A stretch of 64,000 nucleotides of DNA, from the NCBI RefSeq assembly GCF_001969855.1, contig NZ_MRBL01000016.1:124001-188000 (forward strand), written 5' to 3'. The position numbers and the translations under genes are program-made. Of this stretch, positions 44,332 to 52,275 are shown in pieces (positions within the stretch are counted from its first letter, which is position 1; each line of letters opens with the position of its first letter). The notes beneath the pieces were generated by a model. It had not been told where the DNA came from. It was given only the letters and a program-made list of their open reading frames with translations, and did no database searches. The stretch comes from Bacillus haynesii. Lineage in GTDB: Bacteria; Bacillota; Bacilli; Bacillales; Bacillaceae.

Positions 44332-44652
44332 TTACGATGACTGCAGCAAAATGCGGTTGATTTTGCTCCATCCTGTAGACAGCAGTTTATAATAGGTTTT
44401 TCCCTTTCTTCCTTCATCGATTAAAACGATGTCGCCTGTTGCAAGAAATCTCGCCCTATAATCATTCGGCACCGTGTCATAAACATTAAAAGTGGAAAAC
44501 GTCCGTTCCAGCACATCTTCATGGGTTCTGCCGTTTATTTCCGTTCTGTAAACCATCTCATATCCCTTATCTTCACCAAAGCAAGGCGTTTGAAAAATCG
44601 TCACATCATAAGGTGTCAGCTTCTTTTTAAACAGTTGAAACATTAACGGCAA
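44332..44652 (-). CDS. yodL: YodL, MreB-interacting cell-shape protein
   Basis: The 106-residue soluble protein (MFQLFKKKLTPYDVTIFQTP; RTEINGRTHEDVLERTFSTF; DYRARFLATGDIVLIDEGRK) is the orthologue of B. subtilis YodL, which is made early in sporulation and blocks MreB-dependent elongation when overproduced. TTG at 44652 follows GGAGGGA. It has a compact alpha/beta composition and no membrane segment. It is transcribed in the same direction as yodM, 54 bases apart, perhaps in one unit. Confidence 0.85.
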   Translation of the reverse strand: MPLMFQLFKKKLTPYDVTIFQTPCFGEDKGYEMVYRTEINGRTHEDVLERTFSTFNVYDTVPNDYRARFLATGDIVLIDEGRKGKTYYKLLSTGWSKINRILLQSS

Positions 44653-44706
44653 TACAGATCCCTCCTTTTTTTATACAATTGGCGCTTCGCGGCTCAAACC
44701 CTTTGA

Positions 44707-45318
44707 CTACTTTTGTCGAACAAGCGGGTACTTTTCGCCAATTTTTTTGAAGATGAAAAACAGCGCCAGACCGAGAGAAAATCCTGAGATGACATCTGTC
44801 ATGTAATGAACGCCGAGATACATGCGGCTGATTCCGATGAATCCGACGAGAAGGCCCGTCCACATGTAAACCGCACGGCTGTGTTTTTGAAAAAAAGGAA
44901 TGCAGAGCAAAAGGAGAAATGCGATAAACGGGTACATGCTCGCCGCATTCATTGAATGGCCGCTCGGAAAGCTGTGTGACGGTTCGTGTACGAGCGGGTT
45001 TATCGCAGGGCGCTCTCTGGCAATCCAGCCTTTTAAAGCTTCATTGGCCGTTCTTTCAACAAAAAACAGCAAATAAAGATACAGTGATGCCGCTGCTTTT
45101 TTATAGACGGCAAGAACCAGGGTTAAAGCCAGCATCAGCGGCAGCATGAAGCCGCTTGACCCCAGCTCTGTCAGCACTTTAAAAAACGCTGTGAGAACCG
45201 GGTGTCTGACAGACTCGAGAGCCTGTATCACGCTCACATCAAATGATTGAACCGCCGGGATGCGGATAAGAATGGCCATGATGACAAAGACAGCGGCTGC
45301 AAATAGTGCTTTATACAT
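44707..45318 (-). CDS. yodM: YodM, PAP2-family lipid phosphatase
   Basis: The 203-residue membrane phosphatase has six hydrophobic segments and the three PAP2 motifs: KGWIARERPAINP (motif 1, KxxxxxxRP), PSHSFPSGHSMNAAS (PSGH), and GISRMYLGVHYMTDVISG (SRxxxxxHxxxD). It would remove phosphate from lipid phosphates such as undecaprenyl pyrophosphate or phosphatidylglycerol phosphate. I chose ATG at 45318 (MYKALF) because orthologues start there and AAGGGAGG lies upstream; ATG at 45345 is possible but has no ribosome site. Confidence 0.88.
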   Translation of the reverse strand: MYKALFAAAVFVIMAILIRIPAVQSFDVSVIQALESVRHPVLTAFFKVLTELGSSGFMLPLMLALTLVLAVYKKAAASLYLYLLFFVERTANEALKGWIARERPAINPLVHEPSHSFPSGHSMNAASMYPFIAFLLLLCIPFFQKHSRAVYMWTGLLVGFIGISRMYLGVHYMTDVISGFSLGLALFFIFKKIGEKYPLVRQK

Positions 45319-45429
45319 TGAAAAAGTCAGTGCCTCCCTTGACATTGTTTTTAAACATTTTACACCCCGCTCTCCTGCCGGGCAAATATATAGGAAAAAC
45401 CGGAGCAGGTGCGCCCCGGTCCCCTTTTT

Positions 45430-45600
45430 TCAATCCTCTATATGCTCATCTATCATACATTTTGCAATCAGATAATCAAAGGTGATATCGGCAATTTCGA
45501 ACAGTTCGTCCTCGCTCGGTATGTAGCCTCTTCTTGTCAGCTCTAGATAAAAAAAATCAGCGATTTCTTCTGTATCTATCATCAGTTCAATTTCTTTCAT
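45430..45600 (-). CDS. yozD: YozD, small acidic protein
   Basis: A 56-residue acidic protein (MKEIELMIDTEEIADFFYLE, then LTRRGYIPSEDELFEIADIT, then FDYLIAKCMIDEHIED). It is the YozD family found only in Bacillus and relatives, adjacent to yodN as in B. subtilis. GGAGGCGATCACA precedes the ATG at 45600. It is helical and soluble; nothing is known of its job. It is too short for many gene callers. Confidence 0.85.
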   Translation of the reverse strand: MKEIELMIDTEEIADFFYLELTRRGYIPSEDELFEIADITFDYLIAKCMIDEHIED

Positions 45601-45721
45601 TGTGATCGCCTCCTTATTCTGATGTATGAGCTGGCATTCGGTTTTATAACCGATTTGTCATAATGTTTGTCCTCTGTCATATACATGTCGTAACAAGACA
45701 AAAGCCGGAAGGGGAAAAAAA

Positions 45722-45856
45722 ATGATTCAAAAAACGCTTGAAGCACTTGACGGAGAAGGGTTTGACCTGGTTTTGGGGAAGGTCTTGAAAGCCATGTTCG
45801 CTTTTATTGTGTTCGGCTGTTTTCCTTATTTCTTATATTTGTTGTTTATCATTTGA
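45722..45856 (+). CDS. small single-pass membrane protein, 44 residues
   Basis: ATG at 45722 is preceded by AAGGGGA. The product has an amphipathic, acidic head (MIQKTLEALDGEGFDLVLGK) and a hydrophobic C-terminal segment (AMFAFIVFGCFPYFLYLLFI). Its last eight bases overlap the end of yodN on the opposite strand, so the two mRNAs would be complementary at their 3' ends. I cannot name a family; position and design suggest an authentic small gene conserved next to yodN. Confidence 0.55.
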   Translation: MIQKTLEALDGEGFDLVLGKVLKAMFAFIVFGCFPYFLYLLFII

Positions 45857-46529
45857 AATATTCTTTCAGGCTGCTTAACACAAACTCCATCATTTCTTTA
45901 TATTCCGCATCCTGAAACATTTCATACAATACTTTATAGTCATTGTAGATATCAAGCAGCTCATCCACGACAGCAACTGCCATGTTGTGCTCATGTTCCT
46001 GCTCCTCAAAATCCCCAGAAAATGGCATAAATACCTTTTCAGATATCGGTTCATCAAGCTCTTGTCCGGCTTCGCCGACATAATGAACAAACAGAAGCTG
46101 ATGGACGAACTGGTCCATTTCGTAAGTTCTGAGCACGAGCGTTAAATCTTCTTCTTCGGTTTCAAGCCATTCTCCGTCTTTTAAACGGGTCAGCTCGTAA
46201 ATGATATCTTCCCAGCCATCCTCCATATATCTCCAAATTTCCGTTCTGTGCCCGGTGATTTTAAACAATTCTTTGCCGTAATCTTTTACATAGACGACAT
46301 CCCCGATTAAAAATTCATATTCGATGTCAAGCTTTTCCGTATCGACAATGACCCCGTCATAATCTTTGTAAAGTTGAAGAGAAGTCTCAAAATAAAGCAC
46401 TTCATTATGATTGACTTCATACAAAAAATGCTTATCGATTTTATGAACTTTTGTAATCGTTCCGACCGTCCCGTACATCACGACGACGACAACATCCCCG
46501 ACTTTGAATTTAGGCGCATTTGACTTCAT
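45849..46529 (-). CDS. yodN: YodN, conserved protein with KOW-like N-terminal region
   Basis: The 226-residue acidic soluble protein repeats a short motif twice: KFKVGDVVVVVMYGTVGTIT and EFLIGDVVYVKDYGKELFKI. These resemble small SH3/KOW-like barrels. A helical, acidic C-terminal half follows (AVAVVDELLDIYNDYKVLYE). ATG at 46529 follows AAGGGGGA. It has no enzymatic motif I recognise. It is single in its transcript, bounded by yozE's terminator upstream and the small gene's 3' end downstream. Confidence 0.8.
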   Translation of the reverse strand: MKSNAPKFKVGDVVVVVMYGTVGTITKVHKIDKHFLYEVNHNEVLYFETSLQLYKDYDGVIVDTEKLDIEYEFLIGDVVYVKDYGKELFKITGHRTEIWRYMEDGWEDIIYELTRLKDGEWLETEEEDLTLVLRTYEMDQFVHQLLFVHYVGEAGQELDEPISEKVFMPFSGDFEEQEHEHNMAVAVVDELLDIYNDYKVLYEMFQDAEYKEMMEFVLSSLKEYFK

Positions 46530-46659
46530 TTGGATTCCCCCTTGCCTTGAAGCTTCCGTGTTACGCTTATCGTATGCTGAGCGCTGTCAATTCGCATGGG
46601 CTAAGGTTACAAAGCCCGATGAGTTTTCCGAAAAGCCCAGCCGGCTCGGGCGAACGTAA

Positions 46660-46692
46660 AAAAATCCGCAGTTCTGAATAACTGCGGATTTT
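46660..46692 (-). terminator. terminator after yozE
   Basis: AAAATCCGCAGTT pairs with AACTGCGGATTTT around a five-base loop; T-rich on both strands, touching the yozE stop codon. Confidence 0.9.
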
Positions 46693-46913
46693 TATCGCTT
46701 TGTTTCCGAAATATATTGTTCCCAAGCCTCATCAAATGTCGTCATTGACGATAAATAATCCACATTAAGCTCAAGGTAAGAGCTGATTTCATCGTAATGA
46801 GTTGACGCCTTGGGAAATCCGTGATCAAGGTAAGCATGATTCGCGAATTCGCTGATCGCGTCCTTCGGTTTCGGATGGCGGTATTTCATTAAATAATGGT
46901 AAAAAGACTTCAC
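46692..46913 (-). CDS. yozE: YozE, UPF0346 SAM-like protein
   Basis: A 73-residue helical protein of the YozE family (KSFYHYLMKYRHPKPKDAIS, then EFANHAYLDHGFPKASTHYD), a five-helix SAM-like fold that may bind DNA or protein. GTG at 46913 lies behind GGAGGGGAG; the longer frame upstream lacks a ribosome site. It lies between yodN and yokU, as in B. subtilis. Function unknown. Confidence 0.85.
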   Translation of the reverse strand: MKSFYHYLMKYRHPKPKDAISEFANHAYLDHGFPKASTHYDEISSYLELNVDYLSSMTTFDEAWEQYISETKR

Positions 46914-46994
46914 GGTCTCCCCTCCTGTCCTCTTTTGATGTTCTATTATACAGGCCGTCTGAAAAAATACAAACAAAAAACCCGTTGAAACACG

Positions 46995-47019
46995 CAAAAA
47001 AACCGGCAGAAGCCGGCTT
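46995..47019 (-). terminator. terminator after yokU
   Basis: GCCGGC-type stem with a short loop (AAGCCGGCTTCTGCCGG on the minus strand) followed by seven T residues. Confidence 0.85.
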
Positions 47020-47300
47020 CATGAAGAAAAATCAAAGTAATTGCGCTTCAATATGCGCTCTGTTTTCATCAGCGCATCATACGAAACGGACGATGGCAGT
47101 TTTTTTGTATCGATCAAGAGCAGCTGATTTTCAATTTCCCAGGTGACGCTGTCCTCCTGATAGACGATCCCGCAGCCTTTGCATTCCACCGCAGGTGTAT
47201 CGGTGATTTCGATCGCTTTCGTCCCGTCAGGAAGCTCCCAATAAACCGCCGTGCGGGCTTCCCCGGCTTTTTCTTCACTGCACCATTCACACCTTTTCAT
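47019..47300 (-). CDS. yokU: YokU, MqsA-type zinc-finger protein
   Basis: The 93-residue protein has two CxxC pairs (KRCEWCSEEK at the N-terminus and VECKGCGIVYQ near residue 40) typical of the zinc-binding half of MqsA/YgiT antitoxin-like proteins. The usual helix-turn-helix half is missing. Its ATG overlaps the kamA stop (ATGA), so it is the last gene of the kamA operon. In B. subtilis the SPbeta prophage lies close by; here no prophage is seen. It may regulate or assist the operon's enzymes. Confidence 0.85.
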   Translation of the reverse strand: MKRCEWCSEEKAGEARTAVYWELPDGTKAIEITDTPAVECKGCGIVYQEDSVTWEIENQLLLIDTKKLPSSVSYDALMKTERILKRNYFDFSS

Positions 47301-48706
47301 TGCACACGCCCCTCAGCTTCGCCTTCTTTTTTTTGCTGGGCAAGGAATTTCTTTTCTTTCAATTCGTCACGCTTTGCCCGGCGGCTTTTCAATGTTTCAT
47401 GATCAGGCCTCGTGGAATAGCTTTCCCTTCTCTCTAGCCGTTTTAAGCCGTCCGGTGTGTATGAAAGCGTTTGATCCGCAAAGATTGCCGATATGCCGAT
47501 CTCCTCTTTTTCTTTCATCACATCAGGGAAGATTTCGGCAAAATAGTCGTCCGCTCTTCCCGGAATGTAGTTTTCGGGCTCAGGATACGACGTAATGACG
47601 CCTTCAAAATTGCGGAGCACGACTTTATCGGGGCTCTGCGAAATCAAGTAATTCGGCTGTATGGCGATTTTTCCGCCTCCGCCCGGCGCGTCAACCACAA
47701 AGGTCGGCACTGCATAGCCGCTCGTATGTCCACGCAAGCCTTCAATGATTTCAAGACCTTTTGATACAGGCGCTCGGAAATGTCCGATTCCTTCAGACAA
47801 ATCGCATTGATAAATATAATACGGCCGGACTCTGATTTTTACTAAATCATGCATCAGCTTTTTCATAATGGAAACGCTGTCATTTATCCCCGCCAAAATA
47901 ACGGCTTGATTGCCGACCGGCACCCCGGCATTGACTAGCTTTTCACAGGCTTCCTTCGCTTCCTTCGTGATTTCGATGCTCGTGTTGAAATGCGTATTCA
48001 GCCAGACGGGATGATACTTTTTCAAAATGCTGCAAAGCTTGTCGGTGATCCGCTGCGGGAAGACGACCGGAGCTCTCGTGCCGATCCGGATGATTTCCAC
48101 GTGCGGGATGGCGCGGAGGTTTTTCAAAATATATTCAAGAATCTGGTCGTTAATGAGAAGGCCGTCCCCGCCTGATATCAGCACATCCCTGACATCAGGC
48201 GTATCCCGGATATAGCCGATCGCCTGATCGAGCTGCTTTTTCGGCACGCCCATGCCGATTTGCCCGGAAAAACGCCGCCTTGTACAGTATCTGCAGTACA
48301 TCGAGCATTGATTAGTGACGAGAAACAAAACCCGGTCCGGGTAGCGGTGGGTTAAGCCGGGGACAGGCGAATCTTCATCCTCATGAAGGGGATCTTCAAG
48401 GTCGTATTTTGTTTTGTGCATTTCTTCTGCAAGCGGCACAGACTGCATTCTGATCGGACAGCGCGGATCATCCGGATCCATCAGTGAAGCGTAATACGGT
48501 GTAATATTTAAAGGGATCGTCTTTGTGGAGATTCGCACCCCTTCTTCTTCCTCTTTTGTAAGATTGACGACTTTTTTCAAATCGCCTAGCGTTCTGACGG
48601 TGTTTGTCAGCTGCCATATCCAGTCGTTCCATTTTTCTTCGGGAACATCTTTCCAAAGCTCAATATCCTTCCAATGCCTTTTCGGCTTAAACAGACCGTT
48701 TTCCAT
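47297..48706 (-). CDS. kamA: KamA, lysine 2,3-aminomutase (radical SAM)
   Basis: The 469-residue enzyme turns L-lysine into L-beta-lysine using S-adenosylmethionine, a 4Fe-4S cluster and PLP. The cluster motif CxxxCxxC is in FLVTNQCSMYCRYCTRRRFS. Other landmarks are DPLHEDEDSPVPGLTHRYPD, LISGGDGLLINDQILEYIL, RIGTRAPVVFPQRITDKLC, and the PLP region GLRGHTSGYAVPTFVVDAPG. ATG at 48706 follows AGGGGGAT. It lies after yodP in the sporulation operon, separated by 98 bases, and overlaps yokU. It feeds beta-lysine to YodP. Confidence 0.95.
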   Translation of the reverse strand: MENGLFKPKRHWKDIELWKDVPEEKWNDWIWQLTNTVRTLGDLKKVVNLTKEEEEGVRISTKTIPLNITPYYASLMDPDDPRCPIRMQSVPLAEEMHKTKYDLEDPLHEDEDSPVPGLTHRYPDRVLFLVTNQCSMYCRYCTRRRFSGQIGMGVPKKQLDQAIGYIRDTPDVRDVLISGGDGLLINDQILEYILKNLRAIPHVEIIRIGTRAPVVFPQRITDKLCSILKKYHPVWLNTHFNTSIEITKEAKEACEKLVNAGVPVGNQAVILAGINDSVSIMKKLMHDLVKIRVRPYYIYQCDLSEGIGHFRAPVSKGLEIIEGLRGHTSGYAVPTFVVDAPGGGGKIAIQPNYLISQSPDKVVLRNFEGVITSYPEPENYIPGRADDYFAEIFPDVMKEKEEIGISAIFADQTLSYTPDGLKRLERRESYSTRPDHETLKSRRAKRDELKEKKFLAQQKKEGEAEGRVQ

Positions 48707-48804
48707 CTTTCATCCCCCTATCAGCATTTTCCCTATACTTTTCAGGTTATGTGACCGGCATGAAAAGTGTCTCTTCAAATGTAAAACCCGCGAAAGACCG
48801 CTTT

Positions 48805-49638
48805 TTAAAACCGGCTTAAATTTTTGCACCAGATGTTCATGTTCTCAATGCTTTTATAAATGAGGCAGTTGTTCAAAAGCCGGCCCCTGTATGAGTATGA
48901 TAAATGATAAAGGCTGGCGTTCATTCCGAAAGAAGCCGCTCTTGCGATTGAAAAAACGTAAAAGATACCCGCTTGTTTCAAATCGGTTTCGAGTGCCGCA
49001 ATCAGCCGCCTCGTCAATGAAAAACCCCTGTATTCCGGCAGGACAGCGCAGTCGGTTATTTCCGCATTCCCCAAAACGGAATTAACGTCTGCACCTGCTG
49101 ATGCAATCACTTTTTCCCCGTCAAAGGCAAGGTAGTAAACAGCCCCTTTTCCCATCGCTTCCTTAAGATATGCCGGATCTGAAACAGGTGCGGGATATAC
49201 AGGAAAGACGCAGTTGTAGAGATCGGCGAGAACAGGCGCATCAACTGAGGCGGCCCGCCTGATTTTAAAGGAAGCGTTTTGGGCCTCCGCGATGCGGGGA
49301 GTGCTGAACAGCTCTGACAGCATTTGGTCCTGCGCAAGCCAGTCAGCGGTTTTTCGCCTGTCTTCTTTTACATATTTTACGAACACGTCAGCATCATGCC
49401 CGTTAAAGTATCCGTCGATTTTCCCTTCCGGTTCAAACGTCCGTTCAAGCAAAGCGTCTCTGTCAGTCGTTTTGGTGAAAACGATCATTTTCCCTATATC
49501 ATGTTTTTTTGCTTCTTTCAGTATGGCGGGAAAAAATGAACACACATCGCCTTCATAATTGATGATTCTGATTCTTTTACTGGACAAGTCGACATCCGCT
49601 TCGAGCGTACAGCTGTCATTGCTCCATTTTTCAACCAT
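48805..49638 (-). CDS. yodP: YodP, beta-lysine N-acetyltransferase (AblB-like)
   Basis: The 277-residue protein has a C-terminal GNAT domain (about 130-260). The acetyl-CoA loop region reads AVLPEYRGFSLTRRLIAALE; the N-terminal half is family-specific (IINYEGDVCSFFPAILKEAK; FNGHDADVFVKYVKEDRR). It matches AblB, which acetylates beta-lysine to N-epsilon-acetyl-beta-lysine, an osmolyte in archaea. The neighbour kamA is the AblA counterpart. ATG at 49638 behind TTGGAGG. In Bacillus it is part of a sigma-E operon, so the purpose in spore formation may be different. Confidence 0.88.
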   Translation of the reverse strand: MVEKWSNDSCTLEADVDLSSKRIRIINYEGDVCSFFPAILKEAKKHDIGKMIVFTKTTDRDALLERTFEPEGKIDGYFNGHDADVFVKYVKEDRRKTADWLAQDQMLSELFSTPRIAEAQNASFKIRRAASVDAPVLADLYNCVFPVYPAPVSDPAYLKEAMGKGAVYYLAFDGEKVIASAGADVNSVLGNAEITDCAVLPEYRGFSLTRRLIAALETDLKQAGIFYVFSIARAASFGMNASLYHLSYSYRGRLLNNCLIYKSIENMNIWCKNLSRF

Positions 49639-49665
49639 ATTTAACCTCCAAAACTGCTGATCTTT

Positions 49666-50934
49666 TCACCGTTCATAATCACACCAATTCATAATAAACA
49701 GGCTGATGATTTTGGCTGACTGGATCAGGGCGTCTTTTTCAATGTATTCGTTTGCCTGGTGTGCCATTTTCGTCTCTCCCGGTCCAAAGACGATGACAGG
49801 GGTGCCTCCGGCGTGCGACAATATTCCGCCGTCTGTCGCCCATGGGGAAGCTTCGATTAGGGGATCTTTTGCCGTGATGGTTTGATAGGCGGATTTCAGC
49901 ACTTTTGTCAGTTCATGGTCTTCTGCTAAATCGTTCGGGAGCCACATGGCGCCGAACCATTCTATGTCAACAGGGTAATGTTTAAACCATTCATCATGGT
50001 ATTGAAGATCATTGAGCCAGTTTTCAAGCTCGGACTGGACGGCTTCAGGGGTTTCGTTCGGAGCGATTCCGCACCTTCCTTCCAGTGTCACCGTGTCGGC
50101 AACCGATGAAGGCCATGCGCCTCCGTTGATCGTGCCGATGTTAATCGGGACCGGTATCGGGATATTGTCATACAAAGAATCTGTTATTCTCTTATTCCTG
50201 ACCTGTTCAAGCTGGCGGAGCGACTGGATGACAAGCATGCTTTTTTCGATGGCGCTGACGCCTTCATATCTTGTGCCGCCGTGTGCTGAAAGCCCTTTGA
50301 CCGTGATTCTGAACCACATCGAGCCCTGCTGTTTAATAAACATTTTCATATTTGTCGGCTCGGGAATCAAAGCGCCGTCTGCCTTGTAGCCCCTCATGAC
50401 GGCCGCGAGCGTCCCGGCTCCGCCACACTCCTCGTCTACGACACTTTGAAAAATAAGATCTCCTTTTAATTGAACTCCGCATTGCTCCAGCGCTTCCATC
50501 GCGAATAAAAGAGCCGTATTGCCGCCTTTCATGTCAGTTGTGCCTCGGCCGTATATCCGTCCCTGCTTCACGACCGGCTGAAAAGGCTCCGTCTCCCAGT
50601 CTTTTTTGTTTCCTTCAGGTACGACATCGATGTGTCCGTTTAAGATTAGCGATTTCCCGCTGCCCTTTCCTCTTTTGACAGCCGCAATATTCGGGCTTTC
50701 TTTAAAGCTTGTTCTGTCTGATTTAAACAGCGGATGCTGTTCCAATTGCTTCATGCTCGGCTCCCAGACATCGATTTCAGCTTCAAATTGCCTCAGTTTC
50801 TCCAGGACGACGGCTTGGGCGTTAAATTCGCTGCCCATTGTGCTTTTTTCTCCGACGAGTTTTTTCAAAAGGCGAACCGCTTTTTTCTCGTGCGAATCGA
50901 TCCAATCGCACACTTTTCTCTCTATGTTCTCCAT
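49666..50934 (-). CDS. yodQ: YodQ, M20-family deacetylase (ArgE/DapE type)
   Basis: The 422-residue zinc amidohydrolase has the ArgE/DapE motifs: [20 protein letters not shown] (His, Asp), [20 protein letters not shown] (Asp), [18 protein letters not shown] (catalytic and ligand Glu), [20 protein letters not shown], and [20 protein letters not shown] (final His). It removes an acyl group from an amino acid nitrogen. In this operon its likely substrate is an acetylated beta-lysine derivative made by YodP. ATG at 50934 lies behind AGAGGAGG; 13 bases separate it from yodR. Confidence 0.9.
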   Translation of the reverse strand: MENIERKVCDWIDSHEKKAVRLLKKLVGEKSTMGSEFNAQAVVLEKLRQFEAEIDVWEPSMKQLEQHPLFKSDRTSFKESPNIAAVKRGKGSGKSLILNGHIDVVPEGNKKDWETEPFQPVVKQGRIYGRGTTDMKGGNTALLFAMEALEQCGVQLKGDLIFQSVVDEECGGAGTLAAVMRGYKADGALIPEPTNMKMFIKQQGSMWFRITVKGLSAHGGTRYEGVSAIEKSMLVIQSLRQLEQVRNKRITDSLYDNIPIPVPINIGTINGGAWPSSVADTVTLEGRCGIAPNETPEAVQSELENWLNDLQYHDEWFKHYPVDIEWFGAMWLPNDLAEDHELTKVLKSAYQTITAKDPLIEASPWATDGGILSHAGGTPVIVFGPGETKMAHQANEYIEKDALIQSAKIISLFIMNWCDYER

Positions 50935-50947
50935 CCAATTCCTCCTC

Positions 50948-51601
50948 TTACGAAAGCGGCAGTTCGATCCGGATCTTTCCATCCGTCAGCCGCAGCACAT
51001 CATCTAGATCCTCTTCACTCATCAGCTCTTTTAATACAAAACCGCCGCTGTCGATGGTGAGCACGGCTTTTTCTGTAATCACCATGTCGACGCAGCCTTT
51101 TGCAGTCAGTGGCAGCGTACAGTCGGCGACAAGTTTGGGTGCGCCGTTTTTATCGGTATGGCTCATCACGACAATGACTTTTTTCGCCTTTTGGGCAAGC
51201 TCCATCGCCCCTCCCATTCCTGGAACCTTTTTGCCGGGGACGATCCAATTGGCCAGATCCCCTGACTGGCTGACCTGCAAAGAACCAAGAATCGTGACAT
51301 CAATCGCGCCCTTTCTGATCATGCCGAACGACAGAGCTGAATCAAAATAAGAAGCGCCTTTTACTACGGTGACAGGCCAGCCTGCTGCATTGCAAAGATT
51401 CTCATCTTCCCTTCCTTTTTCAGGCGACTCGCCGATGCCGAGAAGCCCGTTTTCAGATTGGATCATGACGGAAGTGCCCGGGTCTAAAAAGTTGGGAACT
51501 AAAGACGGAATGCCGATGCCCAGGTTGACAATCATTCCGCTTTTGATTTCGCGGGCCGCCCGTTTTGCAATTCTCTCCCGCTCTATGACTCCCAAACCCA
51601 T
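50948..51601 (-). CDS. yodR: YodR, CoA-transferase beta subunit
   Basis: The 217-residue subunit B of a family I CoA-transferase has the catalytic glutamate in [18 protein letters not shown] and the family patterns [17 protein letters not shown] and [19 protein letters not shown]. With YodS it would move coenzyme A between short-chain acids (acetoacetate/butyrate-like or a beta-amino acid derivative). Its start overlaps the yodS end by 19 bases. It belongs to the yodTSRQP-kamA operon. Confidence 0.9.
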   Translation of the reverse strand: MGLGVIERERIAKRAAREIKSGMIVNLGIGIPSLVPNFLDPGTSVMIQSENGLLGIGESPEKGREDENLCNAAGWPVTVVKGASYFDSALSFGMIRKGAIDVTILGSLQVSQSGDLANWIVPGKKVPGMGGAMELAQKAKKVIVVMSHTDKNGAPKLVADCTLPLTAKGCVDMVITEKAVLTIDSGGFVLKELMSEEDLDDVLRLTDGKIRIELPLS

Positions 51602-52275
51602 TTCCAGTTCACCCCTTCCGTTTCAGCGACACCTTCGACAAAAACACCGGGTGTTACAATTTCTTCTTCATCGAGCTCTCCAAGGGGAACGATCCGCTCC
51701 ACTTCGGCAAATGTCCGATCAGCAGCCATCGCCATAAGCGGGTTCATGTTACGCGCCGTTTTGTCATAGATGATATTGCCGAATTCATCGGCGGTTTTTC
51801 CATAAATAAAAGCGTATTCCGCACTGAGCGCTTCTTCGGCAAGGTATGCGCGTCCGTTTAATGAAACGATCTTCTTTCCTTGGCGCACCATGTCATTATC
51901 GATTCCGATATCGGTCAAAATACCGCCAAGACCTGTGCCGCCCGCACGGATTCTTTCCGCCAGCGTACCTTGCGGTGAAAATTCAACGGCGAGATAACCG
52001 TCCGTCATTTGCTTTCCCGCAACGGGATTTGATCCGATATGGGAAGCGATCAGCCGCCTTATGCGGTTATTGACGATTAAAGGGCCGATGCCGATGCCGG
52101 GAAATCCTGCATCATTGCATATGACCGTTAAATTTTTTACACCTTTTTTCAAAATCGCACGGATGAAAGAAGGCGGTGAACCGACTCCCCCAAATCCGCC
52201 AAACATGACGGTCGCTTCGTCTTTCAAATCGGCAATTGCATCTTCAACAGCAATACGTTTGTTCAGCACCGTCAT
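51583..52275 (-). CDS. yodS: YodS, CoA-transferase alpha subunit
   Basis: The 230-residue subunit A shows the glycine-rich CoA loop VMFGGFGGVGSPPSFIRAIL, then LTVICNDAGFPGIGIGPLI and GTLAERIRAGGTGLGGILTD, standard for the ScoA/AtoD group. The alpha chain carries the CoA-binding half while YodR carries the catalytic Glu. It overlaps both yodT (four bases) and yodR (19 bases), giving equal translation. Confidence 0.9.
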   Translation of the reverse strand: MTVLNKRIAVEDAIADLKDEATVMFGGFGGVGSPPSFIRAILKKGVKNLTVICNDAGFPGIGIGPLIVNNRIRRLIASHIGSNPVAGKQMTDGYLAVEFSPQGTLAERIRAGGTGLGGILTDIGIDNDMVRQGKKIVSLNGRAYLAEEALSAEYAFIYGKTADEFGNIIYDKTARNMNPLMAMAADRTFAEVERIVPLGELDEEEIVTPGVFVEGVAETEGVNWKWVWES

